A stretch of 64,000 nucleotides of DNA from Methylotenera_A sp044228245 (GTDB lineage: Bacteria; Pseudomonadota; Gammaproteobacteria; Burkholderiales; Methylophilaceae), in the NCBI GenBank assembly GCA_044228245.1, contig JBGAVG010000002.1, positions 124,001 through 188,000 on the forward strand, read 5' to 3'. The first letter of the stretch is position 1; each line of letters begins with the position of its first letter. Under the pieces are notes generated by a model, which did no database searches, was not told the origin of the DNA, and was given only the letters and a program-made list of their open reading frames with translations. Position numbers and translations under genes: made by a program. Of the stretch, positions 43,388 through 50,554 are shown piece after piece.

Positions 43388-44332
43388 ATGTCGTTGAAAG
43401 AAGATGCTTTACAGGATATCGTTTCGCTCGCCAGGCACAATCATATTACGCTGGAAGAAATCGCGCAGGCACTGAGTATGCCGCAAGCTCAGGCCAGTAA
43501 ACCCTCCAGCGGCGTATTATCCAAACTGTTTGGCTATATTGGCGGTATTTTTGTATTTGCGGGCATCGGCGTATTTATCTCGATGTACTGGGATGATTTC
43601 GGCTCGGCAGCGCGCGTGATTGTGACCTTGGGCGTGGGCTTGGTGGCATTTATCATGGGCCTGGTCTGCCTGGACGACAAGCGCTATGAAAAAGCCGCCA
43701 CGCCTTTGTTTTTAATAGCTTCGCTGTTACAGCCCATGGGGATTCTGGTGATGCTGCAGGAGTACTCATCAGGTGGCGATGCACGCCACGGGCTGGCCTT
43801 TATGGCGGCATATATGCTGATTCAACAGGGAATGACGTTTTGGGCCAAGCGCCGCACCGTGCTGGCTTTCAGCGCGATCTTGTTTGGCTGTATTTTCTTT
43901 GCCAACCTGTTTGATCTCTGGGATTGGGATGAAGAGTTCATCGGCATGGTGATTGGCACTTCGCTCATCTGCATCGCTTATGGCCTGCAGCAATCGCGAC
44001 ATCTGGCCATTGCCCCGTTCTGGTATTTTGTCGGTGCGTGCATTCTGCTGTGGGCGGTGTTCGACGCGGTAAGAAATACGCCGCTGGAACTTGTCTATTT
44101 AGGGTTGTCGGCGTCCATCATCTTTTTGAGCACCTACGTTCGCAGCAGAATCTTGTTACTGGTCGGCACGCTTTCAATGCTGCTGTATATCGGCTACTTT
44201 ACTGCGAAACATTTTGCCAATACACTGGGTTGGCCAGTTGCACTGGTGATGATCGGTGTGGCGCTGATTGCCATGAGTTCCCTTGCAGTAAGGCTGAATA
44301 ATAAATATATAAAATCAAATAGTTACAGTTAA
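43388..44332 (+). CDS. Multi-helix membrane protein, DUF2157-like
   Basis: The 314-residue protein starts with a short soluble helical region (about 1-40) and then has about nine predicted membrane helices, beginning with LFGYIGGIFVFAGIGVFISMYW. The opening membrane segment and overall plan resemble DUF2157 proteins, of unknown function. A GGGGGCATC ribosome site precedes the ATG. It ends the miaA-linked run; base composition drops soon after, at the start of the accessory stretch. Confidence 0.8.
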   Translation: MSLKEDALQDIVSLARHNHITLEEIAQALSMPQAQASKPSSGVLSKLFGYIGGIFVFAGIGVFISMYWDDFGSAARVIVTLGVGLVAFIMGLVCLDDKRYEKAATPLFLIASLLQPMGILVMLQEYSSGGDARHGLAFMAAYMLIQQGMTFWAKRRTVLAFSAILFGCIFFANLFDLWDWDEEFIGMVIGTSLICIAYGLQQSRHLAIAPFWYFVGACILLWAVFDAVRNTPLELVYLGLSASIIFLSTYVRSRILLLVGTLSMLLYIGYFTAKHFANTLGWPVALVMIGVALIAMSSLAVRLNNKYIKSNSYS

Positions 44333-44379
44333 TACTTAATGTAATTTACGCGCATTAATATCCGTTAGAAGGCAGGTTG

Positions 44380-44481
44380 ATGCCGATATTGGTGCAATTC
44401 TGGAAAATAATAGGAGTTGCTCTTTTTGGAGTATTTTTCCTGTTTGGATGTAGAATTGAAATCGGCACTCGCGCAACGTAA
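44380..44481 (+). CDS. Possible 33-residue lipoprotein-like small protein
   Basis: ATG 44380 opens a 33-codon frame ending 12 bases before luxR. GGCAGG stands a few bases upstream as a ribosome site. The product has a hydrophobic stretch ending LFGC, a poor lipobox because Phe occupies the -2 position, then nine residues. It could be a small membrane peptide, a leader peptide for luxR, or chance. No homology can be judged from so short a sequence. Confidence 0.3.
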   Translation: MPILVQFWKIIGVALFGVFFLFGCRIEIGTRAT

Positions 44482-44493
44482 AAGGGCAGTTTC

Positions 44494-45228
44494 ATGGAGA
44501 TGGCACAGATCTTGGAAGCGCAGCAGCGATTTACTGCGGCACTCAATATGGAGCAGTTGAAAGCGCACTTTCTTGAGGTCAGCAAGCAGCTTGGATTTAA
44601 CAGTTTTGTCTATGCACTTCGGGTTCCAACTAACTTTTCAAATGCACAGGTGATCATGCTGGATGGTTATCCAGAGGGTTGGGTAAAGCGCTATTTCGAG
44701 GCGGCATATTATGAATCGGATCCAGTAATGGCATGGTGCATACGTGAGATCCTTCCCATACGTTGGAGTGACCTTATTCTGGAACCAGGAAGCGCCGCAG
44801 AGGCTATGATGCTTGATGCTGCTGAATATGGATTACGCGACGGTGTAACCATGCCCGTCCACAGTCCACAGGGTGAGCTGGGGATACTAAGCCTATCTTT
44901 AGACGCGCCATCTGAACGAGCGCGTGCCATAACGGAAACAGCGCTCCCTATCATTCAGTTACTAGCAACACATCTGCACCAAGCTGTACGTCGCTTAGGT
45001 TGCTTGTCACAAGAGGTAGATTCACACTTAACCATGAGAGAGCGAGAATGTTTGACATGGGCTGCGGATGGAAAAACCTCGAATGAAATCGCACAACTGC
45101 TGGGAATCTCGGATAATACGGTGAACTTTCACCTTAACAATGCCATGCAGAAACTTGATGTCGTTAGCCGACAGCATGCTATCGGCAAAGCTTCTCTCCA
45201 ACGCCTGATTCAACCTAAACCATTCTAA
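44494..45228 (+). CDS. LuxR-family quorum-sensing regulator (AHL-binding domain plus HTH)
   Basis: The 244-residue regulator has an autoinducer-binding domain (about 18-165) and a LuxR helix-turn-helix (about 178-235; SNEIAQLLGISDNTVNFHL). Residues matching the acyl-homoserine-lactone pocket of TraR/LuxR are in place: W63, Y67, D76-P77 and W91, with the glycine of GLRDGVTMP. That supports real ligand binding. No LuxI synthase gene lies in the window, so it is a solo here, though one could exist elsewhere. A lux-box-like dyad 20 bases after its stop, before the lipoprotein operon, suggests the target. Confidence 0.93.
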   Translation: MEMAQILEAQQRFTAALNMEQLKAHFLEVSKQLGFNSFVYALRVPTNFSNAQVIMLDGYPEGWVKRYFEAAYYESDPVMAWCIREILPIRWSDLILEPGSAAEAMMLDAAEYGLRDGVTMPVHSPQGELGILSLSLDAPSERARAITETALPIIQLLATHLHQAVRRLGCLSQEVDSHLTMRERECLTWAADGKTSNEIAQLLGISDNTVNFHLNNAMQKLDVVSRQHAIGKASLQRLIQPKPF

Positions 45229-45248
45229 ATCGCTTGCAAGTAGGACTT

Positions 45249-45268
45249 ACCTACTAGATCTATCAGTA
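45249..45268 (+). promoter_or_regulatory. Lux-box-like dyad upstream of the lipoprotein operon
   Basis: The 20-base site contains CT-N2-TAGATCTA-N2-AG: an eight-base perfect central palindrome with outer CT and AG spaced 12 bases apart, the CT-N12-AG pattern of las/lux boxes. Its centre is at 45258.5. A TAAATT at 45290-45295 is spaced as a -10 would be if the box sat near -42, the usual activating position. It lies between luxR and its probable target genes. Confidence 0.55.
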
Positions 45269-45280
45269 GACCTTGCATGG

Positions 45281-45320
45281 TCGTTAGTCTAAATTCTCCC
45301 TGTTGAATTTGGACTAACGA
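45281..45320 (+). promoter_or_regulatory. 16-base inverted repeat before the lipoprotein operon
   Basis: Arms 45281-45296 (TCGTTAGTCTAAATTC) and 45305-45320 (GAATTTGGACTAACGA) are inverted with one T/G mismatch, which would be a U-G pair in RNA, around an 8-base loop. No T tract follows. It would overlap the predicted start of transcription, so it may be a repressor operator, or a hairpin at the very 5' end of the message. Confidence 0.6.
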
Positions 45321-45336
45321 TAAACGGGGATTACAA

Positions 45337-45822
45337 GTGAGATTGAATAAGAAAAAAGTGGCTTTTTGTGGGCTAGTGCTGATGGCGACTTTATCAGGTT
45401 GTGCGGGCGGTGCCAACGGTATTGACAGCGCACTTTTCAGCAACGCTGCCAAGGTTCATATCTTCACTCCAGAAGAACAAGCAAATATGACAGCAGATGG
45501 CGCTATTCCTACGATGACTACGCCATCAGAAATTCGAGAGAGTTTTAAGAATGCAGGCAAGGTTACCAAGCCAACGGGAGCAGTAAACTACTGTGGTGCA
45601 GGTTTATCATCGCTAGTTCAGTCACGCAGGAACGCAGCGCTTGCGGCTATTGATGGAGCTTGTGGCGGCAAAGATCAATACTCCATTCGGCGTGAAGGTT
45701 CTGGCTATATTCAAGCAAGCCATGTCGGAAATGTGAAAATAGGAGGCGACTGTATGCGCCCGATGTCAATTTATTTCAGGTGTAACGGCGTGCAACCTAA
45801 ACCAGAGATTAGTAAGAAATAA
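45337..45822 (+). CDS. Lipoprotein A of a duplicated A-B pair (unknown family)
   Basis: The 161-residue protein starts at GTG 45337, with GGGGA six bases upstream. A signal peptide ends in lipobox LSGC (Cys22) followed by AGG, so outer-membrane sorting is expected. The mature part has further Cys residues in NYCGAG, GACGG, GDCMR and FRCNG, likely disulfide partners. It is paralogous to the product of 46233-46643: in one 38-residue ungapped stretch I count 20 identities. I do not recognise the family. It is first in an operon that may be controlled by the LuxR protein next door. Confidence 0.85.
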   Translation: MRLNKKKVAFCGLVLMATLSGCAGGANGIDSALFSNAAKVHIFTPEEQANMTADGAIPTMTTPSEIRESFKNAGKVTKPTGAVNYCGAGLSSLVQSRRNAALAAIDGACGGKDQYSIRREGSGYIQASHVGNVKIGGDCMRPMSIYFRCNGVQPKPEISKK

Positions 45823-45823
45823 A

Positions 45824-46222
45824 ATGAAGATCATTATCTTGCTATTTGGCTTGTTATTGACTGCCTGTGTCAGCACAGACAGTTTGCAAAGCAACGGAGA
45901 TTTTGGCGATAAGTATATTGTTACCGGCAAAAATTATGCGCAAATATGGCAAGCAGCAACGGTGGCCATGAGTACCGATATGAACATTGTTGAAAGCCAC
46001 AAACCATCCGGCATCATTAAATCCAAAGTCGTTAATGGTACTGCTGGCAAAGTGGTGGGGTTCTTTATTCAGCCAACCGATGAATTTGCGCCTCGTTACA
46101 CCATCAACATCGTGAGCAAGAAGCCGCTCCAATCCAAGTATGACAGCGATGGTGAGCCTTCGGTATGGGAGGACTTTAAGAAGGCAATTAAAGATGCGGA
46201 CGTGATCATTGAAAATAAATAA
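45824..46222 (+). CDS. Lipoprotein B of a duplicated A-B pair (unknown family)
   Basis: The 132-residue protein follows gene A by one base. A short signal peptide ends in lipobox LTAC (Cys15). The mature protein contains a core from YAQIWQAAT to VSKKP that aligns without gaps to the product of 46674-47075, with 40 of 64 residues identical by my count. Shared features are SHKxSGxIKS and GKVVxFFIxPTxExAPxY, suggesting a small beta-rich domain. The function is unknown. Strict A-B pairing implies that A and B products work together. Confidence 0.85.
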   Translation: MKIIILLFGLLLTACVSTDSLQSNGDFGDKYIVTGKNYAQIWQAATVAMSTDMNIVESHKPSGIIKSKVVNGTAGKVVGFFIQPTDEFAPRYTINIVSKKPLQSKYDSDGEPSVWEDFKKAIKDADVIIENK

Positions 46223-46232
46223 GGGGGAAGTT

Positions 46233-46643
46233 TTGAAAAAATCTGATTGCGTAATTTTTATGGTGGGTGTTATTTTTCTTTCAGGCTGCGCTGGTGGCAC
46301 TACAAATCCAGTATTTAATTCGTCCGTGAAAAAAGCTTATATCTATGCGCCCGGTGAAGCCGATACCTTGGGCCTGCCTTCAAAATTTTCTAAAGCCACT
46401 GGCGAAGTGAGATATTGCTCCAGCGGCATGGTGCAGTTAGTACAGGAGCGCAAGAAAGAAGCGATAGCAGGTATTGCTGAAGCCTGTGGCGGTGAGGATA
46501 AATACGGCATCATAGATGAGCTACAGGCTGATGCAACGGGTAAATTTATGGGCGTTGACGTTAAATGTAACGGCAATGCTGGGCGCGCTATCTACTTTAA
46601 ATGCAAGGGCACTAAGCCTAGGCCTACGGGTTATGACAAGTAG
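46233..46643 (+). CDS. Lipoprotein A', paralogue of lipoprotein A
   Basis: The likely start is TTG 46233, placed just after GGGGGAAG; the frame also opens at 46209, inside gene B, without a ribosome site. The 136-residue product has lipobox LSGC (Cys19), again followed by AGG. It keeps the Cys pattern of A (RYCSSG, EACGG, VKCNG, FKCKG) and a matching C-terminus ending in xPKP/KPRP. A is longer by an insert of about 20 residues near 50-75. It is the second A copy in the tandem duplication. Confidence 0.83.
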   Translation: MKKSDCVIFMVGVIFLSGCAGGTTNPVFNSSVKKAYIYAPGEADTLGLPSKFSKATGEVRYCSSGMVQLVQERKKEAIAGIAEACGGEDKYGIIDELQADATGKFMGVDVKCNGNAGRAIYFKCKGTKPRPTGYDK

Positions 46644-46673
46644 TTTTTTACCAGATAGAAAGTGATTAATGTA

Positions 46674-47075
46674 ATGAAAATAGTGTTGAGCTTGATGCTA
46701 AGTTTAATCTTAAACGCATGTGCTGTGATGACCGTTAACGAACACGAACTGCAAGCTGGTTCTCCTGATGGCGTGACTTTTTCAACAACAGGCCGGCCAA
46801 CTTATGACCAAGTGTGGGCGGCAGCCACTAAAGCCATGTCAAACGGCATGAAGATTGTGTATAGCCACAAGGCATCTGGCACGATTAAATCGCGCGTGGG
46901 TGCAGACCATACAGGCAAAGTTGTCGCGTTTTTTATTACGCCGACTACAGAGCATGCACCCCAATACAAAATTGAACTGGTCAGTAAGAAACCAATGGGG
47001 CTTGGGCAGCCAGAGCGACATAATTGGGAGCCATCTGTGATTGAAGATTTTAAAGCCGCGCTCAATGCCAAATAA
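46674..47075 (+). CDS. Lipoprotein B', paralogue of lipoprotein B
   Basis: ATG 46674 gives a 133-residue lipoprotein with lipobox LNAC (Cys16); a GTG at 46662 is in frame but less well placed relative to AAAGTGA. It shares with B the conserved core described there, ending in EPSVxEDFKxA. It differs mainly in the 35 residues after the lipobox. It completes the A-B-A'-B' array. The next gene follows after 32 bases. Confidence 0.83.
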   Translation: MKIVLSLMLSLILNACAVMTVNEHELQAGSPDGVTFSTTGRPTYDQVWAAATKAMSNGMKIVYSHKASGTIKSRVGADHTGKVVAFFITPTTEHAPQYKIELVSKKPMGLGQPERHNWEPSVIEDFKAALNAK

Positions 47076-47107
47076 TCCGTCAACTTTAAGATAAGGTAAA
47101 ACTTAAT

Positions 47108-47575
47108 ATGAAATTTCTTATAACGTTATGTTTGTTCTCATTTCTTTCGATCAATGCGATGGCGCAAACTAAAGAAGAAACCGAGGTTTGGATTCTTAAA
47201 CAAACTGAAGTCAACCCTGGGGAAATAAAGCATAGCATTGAAGGCGATGTACTTATTAGCAAGGTTACCATGCTAAATGGCATAGGCGGCTTGGGAGGAG
47301 AGCCTATTGAAAAAGGCATCCCCATCAGCCAAATTACAAATATTGTTTATACACACACCAATGAATATCTTTCATACACCATGACGTGTGACAAGCCTTG
47401 CGCATATTTGCTGGATGAACCCGACGAAAAACGGCCCAAATTTTTGTTTGAAATTTACAAAAAACTAGACCCTGGCTATGTGCCAAGGATGAACAAAGCA
47501 TTGTTGAATCTGGTTAAATTGCATGGAGGCAAAGCTAAAATTGTTAAAGCTGAAGCACAAAAAGAGGCTTTTTAG
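47108..47575 (+). CDS. Secreted periplasmic protein, unknown family
   Basis: The 155-residue protein has a clear signal peptide with probable cleavage after AMA (residue 19). The mature part holds two Cys (TCDKPC), a Gly-rich loop MLNGIGGLGGEP and a basic C-terminus. I find no known domain. It lies in the same run as the A/B lipoproteins, and its stop shares a base with the GTG of the next gene, so it should be co-expressed with them. The segment is more A+T-rich than the housekeeping genes around. Confidence 0.8.
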   Translation: MKFLITLCLFSFLSINAMAQTKEETEVWILKQTEVNPGEIKHSIEGDVLISKVTMLNGIGGLGGEPIEKGIPISQITNIVYTHTNEYLSYTMTCDKPCAYLLDEPDEKRPKFLFEIYKKLDPGYVPRMNKALLNLVKLHGGKAKIVKAEAQKEAF

Positions 47576-47808
47576 TGCCCGTGCTTGAGATGAAAACAAA
47601 ACAATTCATAGCGTTTATTTCGTATACATTTTTCATGTTGGCAATCTCTGGTTGCACGACTCAGGCATGGTATGAAAGCGTAAAGCAAGGCGCGGAGAAT
47701 AACTGCCGTAAACAGCCGCCAAGCGAAAGTGAGCGATGCTTAGAAAAGTTGAATAAAAAAACCTATGAAGAATATGAAAAAGAACGCTCATATCAGAAGT
47801 CACCTTAG
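47575..47808 (+). CDS. Small lipoprotein, unknown family
   Basis: The 77-residue product from GTG 47575 (AGAGG upstream) has a long n-region, a hydrophobic segment and lipobox ISGC (Cys27). The remaining 50 residues are charged, with two more Cys (NNCRKQ, ERCLEK) and a Lys/Glu/Tyr-rich tail likely to form a helix. An ATG at 47590 would shorten it but lacks a ribosome site. It is the last gene tightly coupled to the lipoprotein operon. Confidence 0.75.
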   Translation: MPVLEMKTKQFIAFISYTFFMLAISGCTTQAWYESVKQGAENNCRKQPPSESERCLEKLNKKTYEEYEKERSYQKSP

Positions 47809-47903
47809 TCGCTTAACAAAGTCTAAATTATTAATCAATCAGGACAGGGCGTTTAGTTGACGTGCGTTACCTCTTCAAAAATTAAAAAATATCCTTCGAT
47901 GCT

Positions 47904-48704
47904 ATGAAAATAAAATTATTCGCCATAAGTATTATCGTTCTGATGATGGTTTTGCTCTCTAGTTGTGCATCACTGCCCAATTCAACAAAGGAGAAAATCA
48001 ATAATAAGCATATCGAGTTTGCAATGACTCAACACAACACTGTTCCCGTTGTTTTCGAAAACGGACTCGGCGGAAGAATGGAATGGTGGAAAAAAGTGTT
48101 GCCAGAAATTTCAAAAAACACCACGACATTCGCATACAACCGCCCTGGATACGGGGAAAGTGACGCTGTATCGACGCCCCGTGATGGTTCACATGTCGTG
48201 GATGAGTTGAGATTGCTGCTTCGAAGTAAAGGCCTGAACCCGCCGTACATCCTAGTGGGGCACTCACTGGGCGGTTTGTATATGCAGCTATTTGCCCGTC
48301 GTTACCCAGATGAGGTTAGCGCACTTATTCTTGTTGATTCAACTCACCCGAAGCAGCTTGATGGTGACGGTGCTATTGAGAAACAGTCATTCTGGGTTCG
48401 AGGCATCGTTGGAGCTCTGGTTACAGGTACAGCGAAAGAAGAACTCAACTTACTTCCTCAAACTGGCGAACAAGTTCTCGGCCTCCCAACCTTGCTAAAT
48501 AAACCAGTATTCGTTCTAAGCGCGTCTGGACCAATGCAAGAAAAATCAAAGTTGGCAGATGATGCAAATGAAAAACGTAAAGACATCGCCCGACTCTACC
48601 CAAACTCTAAACAAATATGGGTAGACAGTGGGCACGGCATCCCACTGGAAAAACCTGAGTCAGTTGTCTCAGTTATCCGCGAGGCTTTAACGCTAAAGCA
48701 TTGA
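47904..48704 (+). CDS. Alpha/beta-hydrolase lipoprotein
   Basis: The 266-residue protein has a lipoprotein signal peptide (LSSC, Cys21) and an alpha/beta-hydrolase fold. The oxyanion region is ENGLGG, the nucleophile is Ser121 in GHSLGG and the likely catalytic His is His244 in DSGHGIPLEKPE; the acid is not assigned. It would act at the envelope on a small ester, amide or lactone. It starts 95 bases after the lipoprotein operon with no ribosome site of note, so its link to that operon is uncertain. Its composition is A+T-rich compared with the core genes. Confidence 0.88.
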   Translation: MKIKLFAISIIVLMMVLLSSCASLPNSTKEKINNKHIEFAMTQHNTVPVVFENGLGGRMEWWKKVLPEISKNTTTFAYNRPGYGESDAVSTPRDGSHVVDELRLLLRSKGLNPPYILVGHSLGGLYMQLFARRYPDEVSALILVDSTHPKQLDGDGAIEKQSFWVRGIVGALVTGTAKEELNLLPQTGEQVLGLPTLLNKPVFVLSASGPMQEKSKLADDANEKRKDIARLYPNSKQIWVDSGHGIPLEKPESVVSVIREALTLKH

Positions 48705-48775
48705 GAGTGTCCAGGATTACTTGTCCGTCTAAAACCACGAAACTCATCCATATCATTCAAAAATGGAGTATGAAT

Positions 48776-49213
48776 ATGAACTCACAAAAAGTACCACAAA
48801 AGACGTTGGAAGACATCAAGCTCAATGTAAAACTGAAACTCGCCGCCCTTTGGGCAAGCTTTATGTTTCTATACATCTATATAGATTATTTCCACTTATA
48901 TATGCCGGGTGCACTAGAAGATATGTTAGCAGGCAAGGTATTTGTATTTGAAATCACTCAAGTATTTCTTTTGGTAGTACTCGCCACTGTGACGATTCCG
49001 GCTCTAATGATTTTCCTCTCTGTCGCCTTGCCGGCTAAAGTAAATCGCTGGGTAAATATCATTATTGCCGGGGTGTATATTCCATATACATTGTTTAATT
49101 TGGTAGGTGAGGCTTGGATGCATATGGTGTTTGGCGCTATTGTAGAAGTCATTCTCCTTCTACTAGTTATCTGGTATGCATGGAAGTGGCCTGAATTGCA
49201 AGCCGATGGCTAA
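48776..49213 (+). CDS. Four-helix membrane protein, DUF6326-like
   Basis: ATG 48776, with TGGAG seven bases upstream, gives 145 residues; an open frame reaches back to 48701 but lacks a ribosome site. About four membrane helices are predicted, the first in LKLAALWASFMFLYIYIDYF. The layout and that opening resemble DUF6326 proteins, as far as I recall the family. The function is unknown. It is 71 bases after the hydrolase gene and marks the end of the accessory stretch; no gene is seen in 49214-49336. Confidence 0.75.
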   Translation: MNSQKVPQKTLEDIKLNVKLKLAALWASFMFLYIYIDYFHLYMPGALEDMLAGKVFVFEITQVFLLVVLATVTIPALMIFLSVALPAKVNRWVNIIIAGVYIPYTLFNLVGEAWMHMVFGAIVEVILLLLVIWYAWKWPELQADG

Positions 49214-49336
49214 CATGCTCCTTAGTTTTACGTTAGGGATTTGTTAAACCTATGCTGAGCAATTATGCGGTAGCTATTTTTATAAATGGAACCAAATTAT
49301 GATGAAAATATGTACTGAAAGGATTAACAGTAGAAT

Positions 49337-50527
49337 TTACTTGCATTTTAGCTTGTTTTTAATGCGATTGGCGGCTTCTACACATTCGTCATAGGGCGCC
49401 ACCAGTGCCATGCGGATGAAGTTCTTACCTGGATTCATGCCATGCGCCTCACGTGCCAGAAAGCTGCCCGGCAGCACGGTGATATTCAAATCGCGATAAA
49501 GTCTTATCGCCAGTTCTGTATCACTTTCTTTACTTCTGGCCCATAAATAGAAGGCCGCATCCGGCATTTCTACTTCTAGTATACCCGCTAGTATCGGGGT
49601 AACGGCATTAAATTTTGCTGCGTAAAGCCTGCGGTTTTCTATCACATGCGCTTCATTATTCCAAGCGGCAACGCTGGCGGCCTGTACAGCCGGATTCATC
49701 GCGCAGCCGTGGTAGGTGCGGTAGAGCGTGAATTTTTCGATGATGCTTTCATCGCCGGCCACAAAACCGGAGCGCATGCCTGGCACATTGGAGCGCTTGG
49801 AAAGGGAGCTGAAAACGATTAAATTGGCATGCCCGCGACCCAATAGATATGCGGCCTGCAGAGCACCTAGCGGCGGGTTTGTTTCATCAAAATAGATTTC
49901 GGAATAACATTCATCGGCGGCGATCACAAAACCATATCGGTCGGATAATTCAAACAGTGTTTTCCATTGCTCCAGGCTCATGACCTTGCCGGATGGGTTG
50001 CCCGGACTGCAGACATAAACCAGTTGTGTGCGTTTAAGCACATCAACAGGTACGCTTTCGAACGCCATCGCATGGTTATTTTCGGGTAGCGTATTTAAAA
50101 AGTAGGGTGTCGCTCCAGCCAAAAACGCTGCGCCTTCGTAAATCTGGTAGAACGGATTGGGAGAAATCACGACCGGGCTGGGTTTGCTGCAGTCAATAAT
50201 GGCTTGCGCGAAAGCAAATAGCGCTTCGCGGCTGCCATTCACTGGTAAAATGGCCTTATCAGCACTGGGTGCCGGGACGTTGTAACGCCGGGAAATCCAT
50301 GCAGAAATGGCTTGTCGCAGTTCAATTGAGCCGGCCGTGGTAGGGTAGCTGGCCAGCCCGGATAGGTTGTTCGTCAGCGCGTCCTTAACCAGCTGCGGCG
50401 TGGCGTGTTTGGGTTCGCCAATGGATAAATTAATCGGCGAAAACTCCGGATTAGGCGTAATGCCTTTGAATAGGTCGCGCAGGCGCTGGAACGGGTAGGG
50501 TTGTAGCAATCTGAGGTTTGGATTCAT
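49337..50527 (-). CDS. dapC: Succinyldiaminopimelate transaminase
   Basis: This class I/II PLP aminotransferase makes N-succinyl-L,L-diaminopimelate for lysine and peptidoglycan. The 396-residue protein has the N-terminal LQPYPFQRLRDLF segment typical of DapC, INLSIGEPKH, the PLP Asp in AADECYSEIYF and the Schiff-base Lys in SSLSKRSNVPGMRSGF. No other dap gene adjoins. The start is 27 bases from the divergent DMT transporter start, in a very A+T-rich gap with TATTATAAT. Confidence 0.93.
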   Translation of the reverse strand: MNPNLRLLQPYPFQRLRDLFKGITPNPEFSPINLSIGEPKHATPQLVKDALTNNLSGLASYPTTAGSIELRQAISAWISRRYNVPAPSADKAILPVNGSREALFAFAQAIIDCSKPSPVVISPNPFYQIYEGAAFLAGATPYFLNTLPENNHAMAFESVPVDVLKRTQLVYVCSPGNPSGKVMSLEQWKTLFELSDRYGFVIAADECYSEIYFDETNPPLGALQAAYLLGRGHANLIVFSSLSKRSNVPGMRSGFVAGDESIIEKFTLYRTYHGCAMNPAVQAASVAAWNNEAHVIENRRLYAAKFNAVTPILAGILEVEMPDAAFYLWARSKESDTELAIRLYRDLNITVLPGSFLAREAHGMNPGKNFIRMALVAPYDECVEAANRIKNKLKCK

Positions 50528-50554
50528 AGGCGCTATTATAATTTAGGAAACATC

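Noticed and set aside
50528..50554. Bidirectional promoter with TATAAT in the dapC/DMT gap
   Set aside because: The hexamer lies so close to both start codons that the messages would be nearly leaderless although the DMT gene has a ribosome site; probably chance in A+T-rich DNA.
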